NCBI GenBank assembly: GCA_038496675.1
Contig: CM076652.1
Span: 7,709,079 to 7,773,078 of the forward strand
DNA from: Rachycentron canadum
Taxonomy: Eukaryota > Chordata > Actinopteri > Carangiformes > Rachycentridae
Reading direction: 5' to 3'
DNA: 64,000 nucleotides
The notes beneath the pieces were generated by a model. That model made no database searches and had not been told where the DNA came from. It worked only from the letters and a program-made list of their open reading frames with translations. Positions 49,481-63,845 of this stretch are shown in pieces (within the stretch, counting starts at the first letter, position 1; every line of letters begins with the position of its first letter). The translations under genes were made by a program, and so were the position numbers.

Positions 49481-50699
49481 GCCCCTAGATTTTCATAGAG
49501 CACTGCAGTGCCATATCTAATGATTTAGAGCAAATCTGTTAAGGCCACTTAATATACACCAGGGAAAAAATGGGAACTAAAATTGACTCAGGACTTTTGA
49601 CCCAGAGTGTCCCACCAAAACCTATCTAGAGATACCATCACTTAGGCCACAACTTGTGTCATGCAGTACAAGAAACATGTGGCAAACTGCCGAGCTCTTA
49701 TTCTTAAAACTGGACTCAAAGCCGCCCGTGGTCCTGAATTCAGTCTGTTGCATCACTCCTCACTCTTGCCATGTGGAACCAAACTGGACAGAGGTTACTG
49801 GATAGGATTTGACTTGAGGGAAATGATGACCACTCAGACCTGCAATTGCTAGAAGGCCACGCAGCCTGCTCCACCTCTCTCTCTTTCTTACTCTCTCTCG
49901 CTCCCTCTCTCTCTCGCCTTTGAGACCCAATAACCAGCCCAGGAATCATTTGTTTCATTGAATGAAGGAACAGAGGCTGGAGAGGCTCTGCTCAGCTGTT
50001 GTGTTTGACATTTCAAATACAAATCAAAACATCAAATACAACCAAAGATGCCAGTTGACTTTACAAAAGATGGATTGTGTTCCTCATCTCTCGTTCTGAA
50101 AACATCGCCAATTTTAGCCACCTTTATCGCATGACTGACTGACTGGTCTTTCAGTGGAACTTTCTGTGAAGCTGCAGGAAACACTGACAGAGTGAACAGC
50201 CGTTCCATGTCATTATTGCCTGTGTGCATGTCAGCCACATACTTGGAGGATGCTGATGCTGCTGAATCCCAGGGGACTGCGTTCTGTGTGCATCTCTCAA
50301 ACATCTGGACTGCTGACTCAGCTGTCTGTGGTGTGGCATCTGTGGACTGGAGCACCTGAGGCAATTGAATTGTGCCGTCAATGCCTGTCGCCATGATGCC
50401 TCGTTGCATGCTTCAATTCCCCCCCCCCCATTCTTATTATATCATTCAAAGTGTTGCAGACAGCTTCATAATGTTTGGATGTCCAGTGAACGGGGCAGAG
50501 CTGTGGCCACCAACAGGCGAAGACAGGAGAGGTGCTGCTCATGGTGTTAAAGAGTTCTTTTGGGGAGTTAATGATATTTCTTGTATGTCGTGAACTAAAT
50601 TGAAGGCACCTACAGTATTGTATTTTGAAGCATCAATGACGATTGATGCAATGCAATGCAATATACATTTAGCCACAAGTGACATTTGCCATTTCCAGC
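49481..50699. other. No supported gene; one balanced-composition open frame
   Basis: A TC-rich microsatellite is at 49874-49916 and a run of 11 C at 50419-50429. The minus-strand frame 50409-50032 (125 codons, ATG start) has a soluble-looking, mixed composition but no recognised domain. A second minus-strand frame overlaps it. Confidence 0.45.
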
Positions 50700-50935
50700 C
50701 AACAGGGGTGCAGGATCAGGCTGGAGGCCATTCCACCTGGAATTAGACTGGAGGCTAACTGATTTGTATGCACTGTGGTTGTTAGCTGGTCCAGAGCTAG
50801 CTGGTGCACAAGCAGACTAGAAGATGGCTGGAATAGTTGGCTGGGAAGCAGGCTGACGACTAGCAGGTCTGACGCTAGCCGACAGAAAAGCTGACTGGAG
50901 GCTGACAAGTTGAAGCCTGCAGCAGGTGAACAAAC
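50700..50935. repeat. Degenerate minisatellite of GGCTGGA/GACTGGAGGCT words
   Basis: Words such as GACTGGAGGCT, GGCTGGAGGC, GCTGACTGGAGGCTGAC and GGCTGACGACTAGC recur across the block with irregular spacing. I read it as a decayed tandem repeat. Such GAGGCTGAC arrays occur in fish genomes. Confidence 0.5.
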
Positions 50936-52115
50936 AGGAAAACAGGGTCTAATTGCCTGTGGTGACAATAAAACTAGCACATCCTGCACTACCCCTGTGC
51001 TTGTTAACATGCTGTTGTACAGCCCCGTTGTTCATGTTAGTATGTAATGTAGAAATCAAATTGTGGAGGCTAGGTAGAAGTAACATACGGCAATAAGTTT
51101 ACCACATTTTCTGGGCAGATCATTAGTTTGTAAGATGCACTGACAGACAGGGGGCTATAGATTTCTTGTATCTGTCCCTTTTAATTGGTCCAACTATTGT
51201 GATTACTAAAATTTTTATTTATTTATTTATTTTTAAATATTCACCATCAACCTGTCAGGGACTGCAGATGAAAGCAAGTGCTAATGTGATAATACGCATT
51301 GTCCTATTAAATATAAATTAATAAGTAAATAAACAATGAACAGGCCATTGTGCATTCATGTAAGACAGTTCATATGTAGCAGGCTCACAGCTTGGGAGGA
51401 GCAGGGAGTATTTGAATGCAAATATGCCCTAGTAACAACATCTCTATAAATAAGTGATGCCCTTGAACGGCATGCTGATTTATTATAACTATATTAATTG
51501 AAAACTATGAACTATGTAACCTACGATCTCTATCTATCTATTAGTTACAGCTACATCCAACATAGGGGAAGAGAGCGTCAAAGACCATGGGGTGGTAAGA
51601 CTGGGATGGTAGGGGAAGAAGAGGGGGTGCAGGGGTAGATCATAACTGATGAGGCCAAACAGTGTTAAACAAACTGTGAACATACTCGCACATGAAGTTC
51701 TTCAATGGACTCAGAAAATCTGTAAAAAATATATATAATGCCACTTAAGCAATGACCATAGGTAAACATAACAGAAACCAACAAACCTTCTCCACATATT
51801 CCACTACATTTCTGGGTGGTGTTAGAGAAGATGCTCTTCATGTGTGGGTACTGCAGGTGGAGCTGGTGCAGGTCCTCCTCCATTGAAATAAACTGTAACT
51901 GTAATATTGAGAATCCTTGCATCAGTCACAAGTTATAAAAGAGTTCATAATAAGGACATGTAAAGTTTATGAGCCCAGAAATGTTGGCCCTCTTCGGTTT
52001 CCCACCATCAAACTATCAAATGGACAGGAAACCAGCTATTAGCACATCAGAGAGATGTAAGACCTGCTCCAGAGTTTATGAACTATATTGCAGCAGGTCA
52101 TCAGGGGGTGAACGA
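50936..52115. other. No gene seen
   Basis: A (TTTA)n run lies at 51214-51235 and a (CTAT)n run near 51530. No coding or repeat family was recognised. Confidence 0.55.
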
Positions 52116-52176
52116 GATGTTTTTGGCTTCATTTTTGGGGAACTGTGATGTCATCCATCTTTATATATAGTCATTG
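52116..52176 (+). repeat. End piece of a teleost interspersed repeat
   Basis: TTTTGGCTTCATTTTTGGGG, GATGTCATCCATCTTTATAT and ATAGTCATTG match the terminal part of an abundant fish repeat whose end reads as 'CATCCATCTTTATATACAGTC'-like words. The start of a repeat at 60350 carries the same end in reverse (ACTTTATACAAAGATGGACG). Confidence 0.7.
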
Positions 52177-54624
52177 ATAAATACTCAGCAAGTTAGGTAA
52201 CGTAACATTTAACTTACGCGCATTAACGCACATTAGCTTCTTTTCATCATTTTAATATGTAGATAGTTTACCTTGAATTGTGTAAACTAACTTTGGTATT
52301 GATTTAGCACAGCAACAATGGTTTTATGAGAAAATGGACGTTGGCTGAAGAGTAACTTCCACCTGTAGAGGGCTACATCTTGAGCAGGAGCTTGTCTATA
52401 GTCTATACAGTACTAGAGAAATGATTTTTCCTTACATTTAGGGGAACTAACCTTGTAGCTATACAAGTTACCAACAGGTTGCAACATATGAGAAGTCATT
52501 AGTTTCTGAATTGAGAGAAGGTACAGTATATATGCCTGCCATGTCTCTAACCTCAAGTGGCTGATGGGAGCCTGCACCTTTTCTCAGCTTTGGTTTCATA
52601 TAATTAACAGACAAAAACTGAAATTCACTGGCTCTTTTTTGCTTTCAACATTCATGAATGGAATGTGAGGGGTTGCGTGTTTGGGAGCCCTGACCCTTCC
52701 ACAGAGCTTTCTAATTCATGTTTTGCATATTTCAGCCATTTGCATAATTTACCCCATTTTCACTGGTTTCCAACAATTTTCTATGTGTGTGGCATTAAAA
52801 TCTCAAATCTGAAACTTAAAAGTAACTTGAACTGTAATTCATCACAATGAACACTGTGCTTTTCCTTTTTTTGTTCTTATCATAACCAACAAAAAAGCTG
52901 GCTCAATGTCCACTGTGACTGATTAGGAGCGAGTTCACCATAGTGAAATGATTGAAACCTGTAGCTGCATTGAGCTTTGACGCTATTAGCATTAGAACAA
53001 AGTTAGATAGATGATCCTGTGTACTCTTTTCATTTTATGTGACCAATACTTTTTGCTTATGTTCATTTGTTAATATTAATGGTAAATAAAATGATTATCC
53101 AGTAATCTCAGTAGTCAGGAAGGCCACTGCAGGAGACAAGGCATGTTGTGTTCTGAGTGAGGGAAACTAGTTTACTCACAAACATATCCAAATAATTCAT
53201 GCTTTGCAAGCTGTGTTTCTATTCCTGTATTTCTTATCGACAAAGTACATGTGTGCCAAGTTAAACTGAGGGGATAGTTAAAGATGTGTTTTATAAAATG
53301 AAATGGATAAAAATATAGAGTCAAGTTTATGTCTGCCTGAATACAGACACAGGTTATCTTGAGGCTCGGCATTGTTGAGACAGAATATTTATTCATTTTA
53401 ATTTGGAGGAATTTAAATGCTGGGTTTAATTCAAAAGACAAGTATACAAATTTACACAGAGCTGTGTGAAATGGTTGTAACCCTCATATATCCACTGCTC
53501 CAAAATAGGTGAAAGGTTTCTTCTTCGGATGCTTTACATGATTTGGCTACTCAAGCATTGCAGGAAATTCATCTACAAATTAAATCTGCTTTGCATATAA
53601 TTTCTGATCAAGCGGTGACCTCATCATCACCCAATAAAGAAACATCTGGCAGCAGATGTAGTGAACCCATAATCCAAAAATATTGATAAATGATGTTTAC
53701 ACGGCCAGCTGCAATAAGTAATTTTTGCTTGAATACAAATAAACATAATCAATTCTGCTGATCGCAGCTCTGGCTCAATAACAAGGAGTCTGAGCTATTA
53801 TTGTGCCCGATGTAAAGGGATCATTATCACCTGATTTCACCTTCAGGATTGTATGAGTGCGTGTGTGGGAATAAAGCACCACAGCAAACCATCAATCTCT
53901 CTGTTTTCTGTTCTGACAGCACTGCCTGATAATCGGACTGTGAGAGTCTTATTAATTCCCTGATTAGGATAATTGATCCTTCCACCTTTGCTCTGAATGA
54001 CAATCCAGTCGGAAAATGATCAACCTCCCCCACAGGGTTCTGACTTGATGGAAGTATCTCTGCTTCTTACACAGGGATACTTTTGTGTTTAAACTGGTTT
54101 TTCAAGCACATTTAAGGTCACTGCAAACTTTCTGTATCTCCGTATGAGAGAAATAAGAGTGGTACATGGTTTTTCTTCTTCTTCTTCATCACTCTTTATA
54201 CAGCATGGCAGTGAATCTCCATGGCCAATTCATTTATTTAGCTTCATCTTGGAAGCTCTTGCTGACAGCATCTCCAGGTCTGCTTTGACTTGCTTGTTGC
54301 AAATTATAAACAGTGTCTTTGCCGCAGCTGTCGTGCAGTGAAATTCTGCATTTTAATGCTACACCTGCCTTTGCCGTTCCTCGTTCATAGTGTTTTCTAC
54401 AGTTAATCAACTGCGTGCAGTCAGCTGCCTGTTTACACAGGCACTCACGTGCCTACACATCAGTGGTCACGTATGTCCGAAATTTAATGTGTGATAGATT
54501 GGACGGAAATTGTTTCTCATACTGAGCTTAAACCGGCATCGGACGGAAATCATTTACAGAGATTGTGTAGTAATGTGGATGCAGCCAGAGACCGTTATAA
54601 ATATGTTGGACGACATCATTCGTG
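52177..54624. other. No gene seen; possible regulatory DNA at 53.56-54.02 kb
   Basis: Open frames of 60-89 codons lack known motifs. The stretch 53560-54020 has mixed composition with repeated ATTA/TAAT, GATAA and ATCAATT-like words and no repeat match, which fits a conserved non-coding element but proves nothing. Confidence 0.45.
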
Positions 54625-54690
54625 TTATCAAACTTCAGTTATTGTCACCTTGGATTTTAGTGCTGTCTTTGACACAGCTGATGACTACAC
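54625..54690 (+). mobile_element. LINE reverse transcriptase fragment, motif A
   Basis: At 54635-54685 the plus strand encodes SVIVTLDFSAVFDTADD, very close to the motif A block of L2/CR1-type reverse transcriptases (LLDLSAAFDTVDH-like), including the metal-binding Asp. The match does not extend recognisably on either side, so only a scrap remains. Confidence 0.55.
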
Positions 54691-56289
54691 TAACGGAAAT
54701 GCTAAGCTTTAACATTGCTCAAGTTATATCTTTAAGCAGCATTGAATTTCATTCCTGAGAAGTAGTTTCACAACAATTCCAACTGAAGATGCTCTTGTTG
54801 GCTTCGTCTACACCAGCAGCTGGAGTTGATCCGTTGCCATAGAGATGTGAGCTCAGGGGATGTTGTGATTGAATTCATTAGGCCTACACTGTAGGACTTC
54901 TTGTACTTGTTGCCATGAAGGAGCAGTGATTTCCTGGAGTCTTTCTCATTGCAAGCAGCAGAGACTTCAATTATTTGATTAGACAAACCAATGTAATGTG
55001 TGGCTCACTATGTGCATTATTGCAAACTGCTTGTGGATGTGTTTTGCTCTCTTTCTCCTCTGGCGCTCTATGTCTCCTCCACCTGTTTTTTTTTTTTTTT
55101 TTTCCTGTAAGAGTGTAGCACATGAAATCAATTAATCACCCAAGAGAAGAAGAGAAACCTGAGGAGCAGTGTGTGGAGACACAAAATTGACCAACAGCCT
55201 GTTGTACTGCTTGCAGGGATTTTTCTCATATTTTTCTCCCTAAATTGTTTTCTTTTTTTGAGTGTTGGCCTTAATCCAGTCATTGGTTTTTGTTTCAGTT
55301 CAGTCTAGTTAAGATAATTATGGTAATTTAGGTGGATGAGCTGGTTGTAAATGTGCATTGCGTGGCTGGCTTGGTAACTTCCCCATCTTTTGTTCCGTTT
55401 GGCTGGGATTGCCTCCCCTTTAATTGGATTTCTATGCACTTTGAGCATGATTTCTTATGTTAAAATAAAGCTGGTTGTTTTCTTTTATGTTTTGGTCTCA
55501 AGGTTGGGGCTTGTTTTAGGGACCTTAGAAAACAAGATGTAGCCTAACATGTCAATCAAAGAGCTTTCAGGGTGCTGACAGGTGGACAGGTGGTTAACTT
55601 TAGAGGGAACCAGAATAGCTAATGAAATGAACAGGCTTCTGGCTGTAGCTTCATATTTAGGATACAAACATAAGAGTGATACTGATTTAACTCTGGTTGC
55701 TGTGAATTTTTACCTTTTTTGGAGGTTGAGTTCATCTTCATGACAACTAAGTAAAATAAAAGCATATAACATGGCTTAAAGCTCCACAAAAGGCAAGTAA
55801 GAGGAGCTTGAATCAGGGTTCTCAAAGCACCATATTGTCTAATTAGTAGTTGTATTTGAGCATGTAAACACAATGTACCTCTGTTTGCCTAAAATAAGTA
55901 AAATTAGAAACCATAATATGCCAACAAAAACGTGATCTTGTGTACTGTATTTGCTCCAATAGTGTAATCAAAAAAATTCAATGACTGGATAAATTAAAAA
56001 CAGAAGAATTAAGATAATTATCCTTACACAGCAGGTTGAAATATATGAATTTGCACATTGTTGACAAGCTTCAAATGTTCTGTATAACCATAAACCAGAC
56101 TTGAACTGATGTCTCTGCTGTCCAATATGTAAATGAAATCTGTCTAGTCCCATTTTAAGAGCAAGGCAAAATCTCTGGGTTCATGACCAGTCAAGACTTA
56201 CAAAGCTGCTGAAATAATAAAAAACAGGATACATCTGTTTTTTATTATTCCTGCAGCTTACACAATTGCATTTGGGCAATTTAGGATCA
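54691..56289. other. No gene seen; one repeat copy and one hairpin
   Basis: A T run of about 17 lies at 55087. The TTAA-family copy at 55560-55710 and a perfect 15-bp inverted repeat at 56213-56249 (loop GATACAT) are the only structures seen. Confidence 0.55.
55560..55710 (+). repeat. Second large copy of the TTAA-flanked teleost repeat, right part
   Basis: GGTGCTGACAGGTGGACAGG, TTCTGGCTGTAGCTTCATAT, TTAGGATACAAACATAAGAG and TTAACTCTGG follow the order of the right half of the family present at 831-1067. The outer TTAA end is not clear. Confidence 0.65.
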
Positions 56290-56660
56290 GAAAAGCTGTT
56301 TGGCGAGTTCAGCTCATCCAGAATCCTGCGGTGGCTATAGCTTCAGGTCATCAGTGGGCCGTACTGAATGATACAGTTGAAATGCTGCCGTTTGCCCACA
56401 AATATCTGAGCGTTTTAAGAACAAAATATTTTCCCGACTGCCTTTTAAACCTTCTCAACTTCTCTCATCCTCTGGTAATAATCTGCTAAATGTGCTCAGA
56501 GTAAAAACATCAGGCTGACAAAAGACTTGCCTTAACTCTGACCACCTTTTAAAATCAGATATATTCTATTGCTTTGAACAGCATAATAACCAATTACACC
56601 AATATATGACCTCCAAATCTTGTAATGTATTTTAAGATTATATGTCTTCAGTTGTATGTC
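56290..56660 (+). mobile_element. Probable LINE 3' fragment (L2/CR1-type)
   Basis: The plus strand reads RVQLIQNPAVAIASG at about 56307-56351, like the LQLIQNAAARVLTG block near the C-terminus of L2-type reverse transcriptase proteins. Downstream, the TLTTFK-like words near 56533 resemble the end of the same reading frame. Multiple stops and shifts are present. Assignment rests mainly on the LIQN block. Confidence 0.5.
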
Positions 56661-57589
56661 TTTGTTATTGCTTTATCTTGCTTTGTCTTCTGCCAAAGCT
56701 AATAATTGCACTACTTTTTGAATGAGTGAAAGAAATCACTTGTATTGTAAAATAGCAAAGTTAGCCGTTCCTTTGTTCACTTCTTTGTTACTGACAGTGT
56801 GTGGTTATAACAAGATACTATTGGATCAATGTCCTTTTCCACCTATTTTATTTTTAAGAGCTGATTTCTCAGTTGACACCTGAAAGCAACACATAACATG
56901 GAAAAAAAACAGCAAATCATGTTGAGAAGTAAGGTGATGTTTCTAATGCCAATAAAATTAATATGGAATTAAAATGTTTTATTGAAAAGTTTTACACATT
57001 TTTGAACTTATAACTCTGTGTGTGTGCCAGTGTGCGTGTGTGTGTGTATGTGTGTAGTACAGATTGGAAAACTCTCAAAGACTCTCAATGACATATTCTG
57101 CCAAGTGCCAGGCTGACTGTACCGCTGACACTATGTTTTCCAATTATATAAACACTTTAACAAGTTAACATAGTTCATTTTGTGTCCTAAGTAGTTTTAA
57201 CCTGATAGGAAAGTGGTAATTCCATTAAGATATGATATTAGATTACCTCTTAAAAATTAAAGCTGGCATAGTGTAAGCCTCCCTGTGTGTCTAATGGAGT
57301 TCAAGGTGCTTTAAGATCTCTTTAAGATCAACATTTACAATATGTATCCAGCTTCAGCATTATACATAACACTGCAATTACATTATACATTGTATAAAAG
57401 TGTGTAAATTTAAGTGACACCAGGTCAATAGAGAGGCAAAAGCAAGACAAACCCCAACAAGCGAATGGTTTTCAAGTGGTGGCCACAGACAATTGCTCTC
57501 TCCTTGTCCTTCCTGACTGATTCTTCTCTAATTTTGTTTTTGTGCTAGTGTCCTTGTCACTACTGGTATCATGAGGCAGCCCACTAGTG
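56661..57589. other. No gene seen
   Basis: Contains a GT-rich microsatellite at 57016-57056. No coding motif or repeat family was recognised. Confidence 0.6.
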
Positions 57590-57825
57590 CCCTTTCACGG
57601 ATGAGAATGACATATAATTTTAAAACACCCTGAGCACATGTTGCAGGCATCAAAGAGTCTGGAGACCCTGTGATGAACGTTATGCTGCCTGTAACATCAT
57701 CCAGCATGTCCGGTTTAGCGGTGGTTCAGTGTTTGGGGATGCATATCCTTAGAGGGTCGCACAGACCTCCATGTCATAGCCAACAATACCCTGACTGCTG
57801 TAAGGTACTGGGATGTATACATACA
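57590..57825 (+). mobile_element. Tc1-like transposon relic, fifth family
   Basis: The plus strand encodes a middle portion of a Tc1-type transposase: TTCACGGATGAGAATG (the FTDES-like catalytic Asp block), then RVWRPCDERYAACNIIQHVR, FSGGSV and a RTDLHV-like segment, close to the RRRGERYAACNI...GGSVMVWGGI block of a common teleost family. An indel after GGSV destroys the frame and the piece ends at about 57825. No terminal repeats were found. Confidence 0.85.
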
Positions 57826-59999
57826 GACAACCTTGTGCATGAACAAGTAAATGAAGAACACACCTTTCTTCTTAGGCTAGAAATACTGCACATTTCCCAA
57901 AACAACAAATAGACTACTTAGGCAAGAAAATTTAGAAACATGATTTGTCTTTGTCCTTTAACATAATTTGTGTGCATTTAGGGATCAGAAGTTGTATCTT
58001 CTTAACAGAATTTCTGCATTTCTACTAATTCATAATCTTGCTGCAGGAGTTTGAACATGTCCTCCAGCTCCTTTGTGTCTCCACAATCAAACACTCCACA
58101 CTACAAGTGAAAAGACTAGTGCAGCGGAGGCTGAAAATAAGAAATGACTCTAGAAGAGGCTTCTTAATGAGTGGGATGGAGAAAGATCAATACTCTTCCC
58201 ACTTGTGTCTTTCTCCAGCACATTCATTACCTGCACATAATGTGCCCACAATTTGATTGATAGGCACACATCTAAAACTCTAAAGCCCCCATAAACAATG
58301 ATAGGCTGAAATATGAATCACACCACAATACAAAAATGTTGTACAAAAGAAATGATGATTGAGCATTTCTTAAAACCTCACTAGTGTCTACAACAAATCA
58401 AATAAACAACATCCGTGTTTCTCCTCTGAGAGCCATATATTTCCAAAGTAAATGTCACAGAAAAAGTAGATGGTGCATTTAAAGCTACAGCATTCATGGG
58501 ATTACTCAGGGGGTCAGGAGTCACCAGAATCATCAGAAATTATTATCTGACCATCATAATACATTTCATGGACATGTGGCCAGTGGACAGCAGAATACCT
58601 TGCTGTGTAACAAATGAAGGAGTGGCAGCCAACAATAATAGATTCAATACAGGTACACTTAACCTTTACATCACGACTTTTATTATGATGGTGCTGTGTT
58701 GGTCAATGATGCTCATTTAGAGATATCATGAGGCAAACTGTTCTGCCAAGAGTAAAATGTTCTTCCTCAAAGAGGAGGTTCCACAGTAAGTGCATGTATA
58801 TCAAACAATTAGGACATGCATAGGTATTTTACAAAATGGGAATTAAGGTGTTTGGATGTGGGTATGGGATCTGAGTGTTCACACCACAGAGATATAGACA
58901 TAGATTGACACTTTATTCACTGCTTTATTTACTTCAGAAGAGGTTATTCATGTAAAGCTTGCATGGCTTTAGGAACAAGGTCTTTCTGCATATGTGTAAT
59001 CTTTACCTATATGGACAGAAGAGACGGTGAGGGGAAAAAATGCTGGGAGCTCATGTGTGACTGTGAGGTTTTTGTGGATTAGAGGTGGAGTGACATGGAG
59101 ATGGGGTTGAACAGACAGGTGCTTTAGTTTATGGCTGTAAGTCTCTGTTGATAAGGCTTGTAGATGTCCATTGTGTGCTGAAGCTGTGGATACTGTTCAT
59201 TATAATGCTGAGGTATCTGGGAGACTCCACCACTTTTCCTTTCTGTCCTTTGACAGTTGAATGTTGATAGTCATTGTTGTTATTGTATTAGTTAATTTAA
59301 TAATTACAGAAATGCATATTTGTTCATTTTATTGTACCATGGTCGGCAGAAAGGCACCTATTGAGAATGGAAACAGTTCAAAAGTGTGAATAAAGGCACA
59401 CACTTGACTTCAATCTTTCTTTAAGGGCGACCATAGCGTGTCAGTCATTTGTACATAAAAAAAACTAACATAAGTAATTAGTTGAAAAATGGAAAAAGAA
59501 AGCTTGACATCGCAGTTTACACCATCCACTCAGCAGATGCTCTGACATTTAGACATTAAACAAGTAAATATAATTAAAAAGTATTCTGATAAACAAATAG
59601 AATATTCACCACTGTTTATTAACATTGCATATACAGTATGTAGCCTTTTTAAAATTTCTTTTCTTTCTTTCTTTTCTCCATATGTTTGATATGCTGCAAG
59701 TTTCTTTATTACAGATTAGCCTATAGTGAGCTGGTCGTCAGTCCATGTAGCATTATATAGATAGATAATAGGCCACAGCTTCAGCCTACTCCCTTTGAAC
59801 CAGTATTGATGTGTTTGAATTTTGAAATTGAAAGTAGTTGATCCAAATTGCTGTGAGGTGGCAAGTTCAAAAGGGAAAATAAAATACAAAACCAGAAAAG
59901 TGTTAATATACTGTTGCACTGTTCCACACAGATGATATTTCAGTGAGGTATAGAGTTGGATTAAAGCATCACACACAGAAAAGTCAAGTAGGTCAAGAG
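57826..59999. other. No gene seen
   Basis: Short open frames only (60-74 codons), none with a known motif. The minus-strand frame 59716-60114 (132 codons) is hydrophobic and overlaps repeat-like sequence at its start. Confidence 0.55.
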
Positions 60000-60330
60000 C
60001 AGAGTTTACAGTGTCAGAAAGGCAGGCGGAGGTCAGCCACAGGTAGGCGGCCAAAACAGACAAGCGAGTCCAGAGGAACATAACGTAGCAGACAAAAGTC
60101 CAAGAAGGCAGCAAGGCTTCAAAAATGAAGGCAGGTGGGAAACAGGCAAAAAAAAAAGGCTCAAATGCAATGGTAACGAAGGTTCAACTGACAGTTTGGC
60201 AAGGTGGAAACAGTTTCCACCGACTCCGACTATATTAGGAGACTAATTTGGAAAAGAGAAATGGGTTTGCAAGTCAGTATGGGAATCAGGTGTTTGAACT
60301 GGTTGGAACACATTAATGGTTAGATGGAGA
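60000..60330 (-). repeat. LTR-like non-coding repeat
   Basis: Words such as GGCAGGCGGAGGTCAG, AAGTCCAAGAAGGCAGC, CAACTGACAGTTTGGCAAGG and GGGAATCAGGTGTTTGAACT resemble the 3' region of fish Ty3/gypsy-type LTR elements read on the minus strand. No pol frame is attached. The similar block at 62690-63000 is probably related in type. Confidence 0.4.
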
Positions 60331-60349
60331 ATGACACGTGAGTTAGTGG

Positions 60350-60570
60350 TTTGGCACCACAGACTTTATACAAAGATGGACGGAGCCTCGGTGACCCAGA
60401 GGTTTCTGGGTAGCAGCTTTGAGGCTCAGTGTGGGCTGCTCTGCCTTCGTCATCTTGGCAGTTCCTGGCTCCATCTAACTCCTGGTTAATACAATCACGG
60501 GCAAAGAGGGGGGCGTGTGTGTAGCCGAGACTTTGTTGCATGTCAATTTTTTGGCAAGAATACGCTCAAC
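60350..60570 (+). repeat. Teleost interspersed repeat beginning at its terminal repeat
   Basis: ACTTTATACAAAGATGGACG starts the block, followed by GAGCCTCGGTGACC, AGAGGTTTCTGGGTAGCAGC, TTTGAGGCTCAGTG, CATCTTGGCAGTTCCTGGC and GGTTAATACAATC. This is the order of an abundant fish repeat that shares its outer end with the piece at 52116-52176. The open frames here are repeat sequence. Confidence 0.75.
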
Positions 60571-62689
<2,119 letters not shown>

Positions 62690-63000
62690 GTTCATTGTCT
62701 AAGAGGTACAACAAGGCCAGGCAGAGATATCCAAATCACAAGGTGAAGTCGAAGTCCGAACAACTGTAACTAGATCACTCACTGGAAAACACTGGGAACA
62801 AAAGGCTGGAACGCCTGGAAGGGGAGACAGTAAGACTCAGGCGAAGCACATTCAGGCGGGACAGGTGATCACACAGGCGGGAATGCAGACTAAGACCAGG
62901 AAGTGAAGACTTTTGAAATGAGAACAGTGGTGAGTGCACAGGAAATGACAAAGAACTGAAATAAACAAAAACAGAATCTAAGAGCAGGAGCTCTGTGACA
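62690..63000 (-). repeat. LTR-like non-coding repeat
   Basis: Words such as CAGGCAGAGATATCCAAATC, GGTGAAGTCGAAGTCCG, GGAACGCCTGGAAGGGGAGA, GGCGGGACAGGTGATCAC and CAGGAAGTGAAGAC resemble the non-coding part of fish LTR elements read on the minus strand. It ends at a GAGCTCTGTGACAG word near 63000, which would be the start of the element. No coding region is attached. Confidence 0.45.
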
Positions 63001-63129
63001 GTAAAGCTTTATCTATATACCAGTATACATTTATAAAGGGTTTCACACAGGCATACACACACACATATGAAAAATAGAAATTAAATAAGTAATAAAACAC
63101 ATCACAGAAGAGGAAGAATAAATTCTAAC

Positions 63130-63845
63130 AAACTAAATCATATGACAGGGATCAAAGTCTTGCTTATGAGGAGGAGGAACATAGTGTTGAGAAGTGTAAT
63201 AAGGAATGAGGAAAGGTCACGCAGTGCCTTATATGTAATCAACAGGATCTTGAAGTTAATGCAAATGTTTGCAACAAGCCAGTGAAGGGATTCAAGCGTA
63301 GGGGTAACATGGGACCGTCGGCTCGCTCTTGTTAGTAGCCTGGAACTGCACTTTGAACCAGCTGTAATCAATTCAGAGCAGCTTGACAGAGGCACATGAG
63401 GAGGGAATTACAGTAATCAAGACAGGAGAAAATGAAAGTGTGAATTAGTAGATCATGATCCATAGGTGACAAGATACACCTGATTTCAGTGATATTTCTT
63501 AATTGCAGAAAGCAGGACTAAACAAGCTTAGAATATCAGAAACAATCTGCGTCCATAAAATCCCACCTGAAAACGCACACATACATGACCATTCTGGGCA
63601 CATATGAATTGGTAGAAACACGAAACTGTCAGTTGTGCTCAGCTGATTAACTGCAGACAAGGACAGCAAAGGTAGATAGGTGTGTATCATCTGCAAAACA
63701 GTGATGACACTTCTTGAAAGTGGCAACACAAATAACCCAGAGGAACCATATATAAAGAGAAAAAGACTGGTCATAGGACTGACCCCGGAGGGACTCCACA
63801 AAGAAGGGGAGGTGAGAAGGACACATGATTGTTGACACACGCATT
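63130..63845 (-). mobile_element. Degraded L2/CR1-type LINE, reverse transcriptase region
   Basis: On the minus strand, near 63800-63740, the sequence encodes a GVPPGSVL word followed by FFSLYMVPLGY in a shifted frame, the motif B-like region of L2 reverse transcriptases. At 63686-63697 the next frame gives FADD, the catalytic YADD block with Phe for Tyr, in CHHCFADDTHLST. Further 3' (about 63320-63210) is SHVTPTLESLHWL followed by INFKILLITYKALRDLSS, the conserved C-terminal block (HITPVLKSLHWL...FKILLLTYKAL). The segment between is shortened, and the frames are broken by stops and shifts, so the copy is dead. The 5' part would continue beyond or be missing after 63845. Confidence 0.85.

Noticed and set aside
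59716..60114. Minus-strand 132-codon hydrophobic frame
   Set aside because: Its 5' part lies in LTR-like repeat sequence, and no transporter or receptor motif can be seen.
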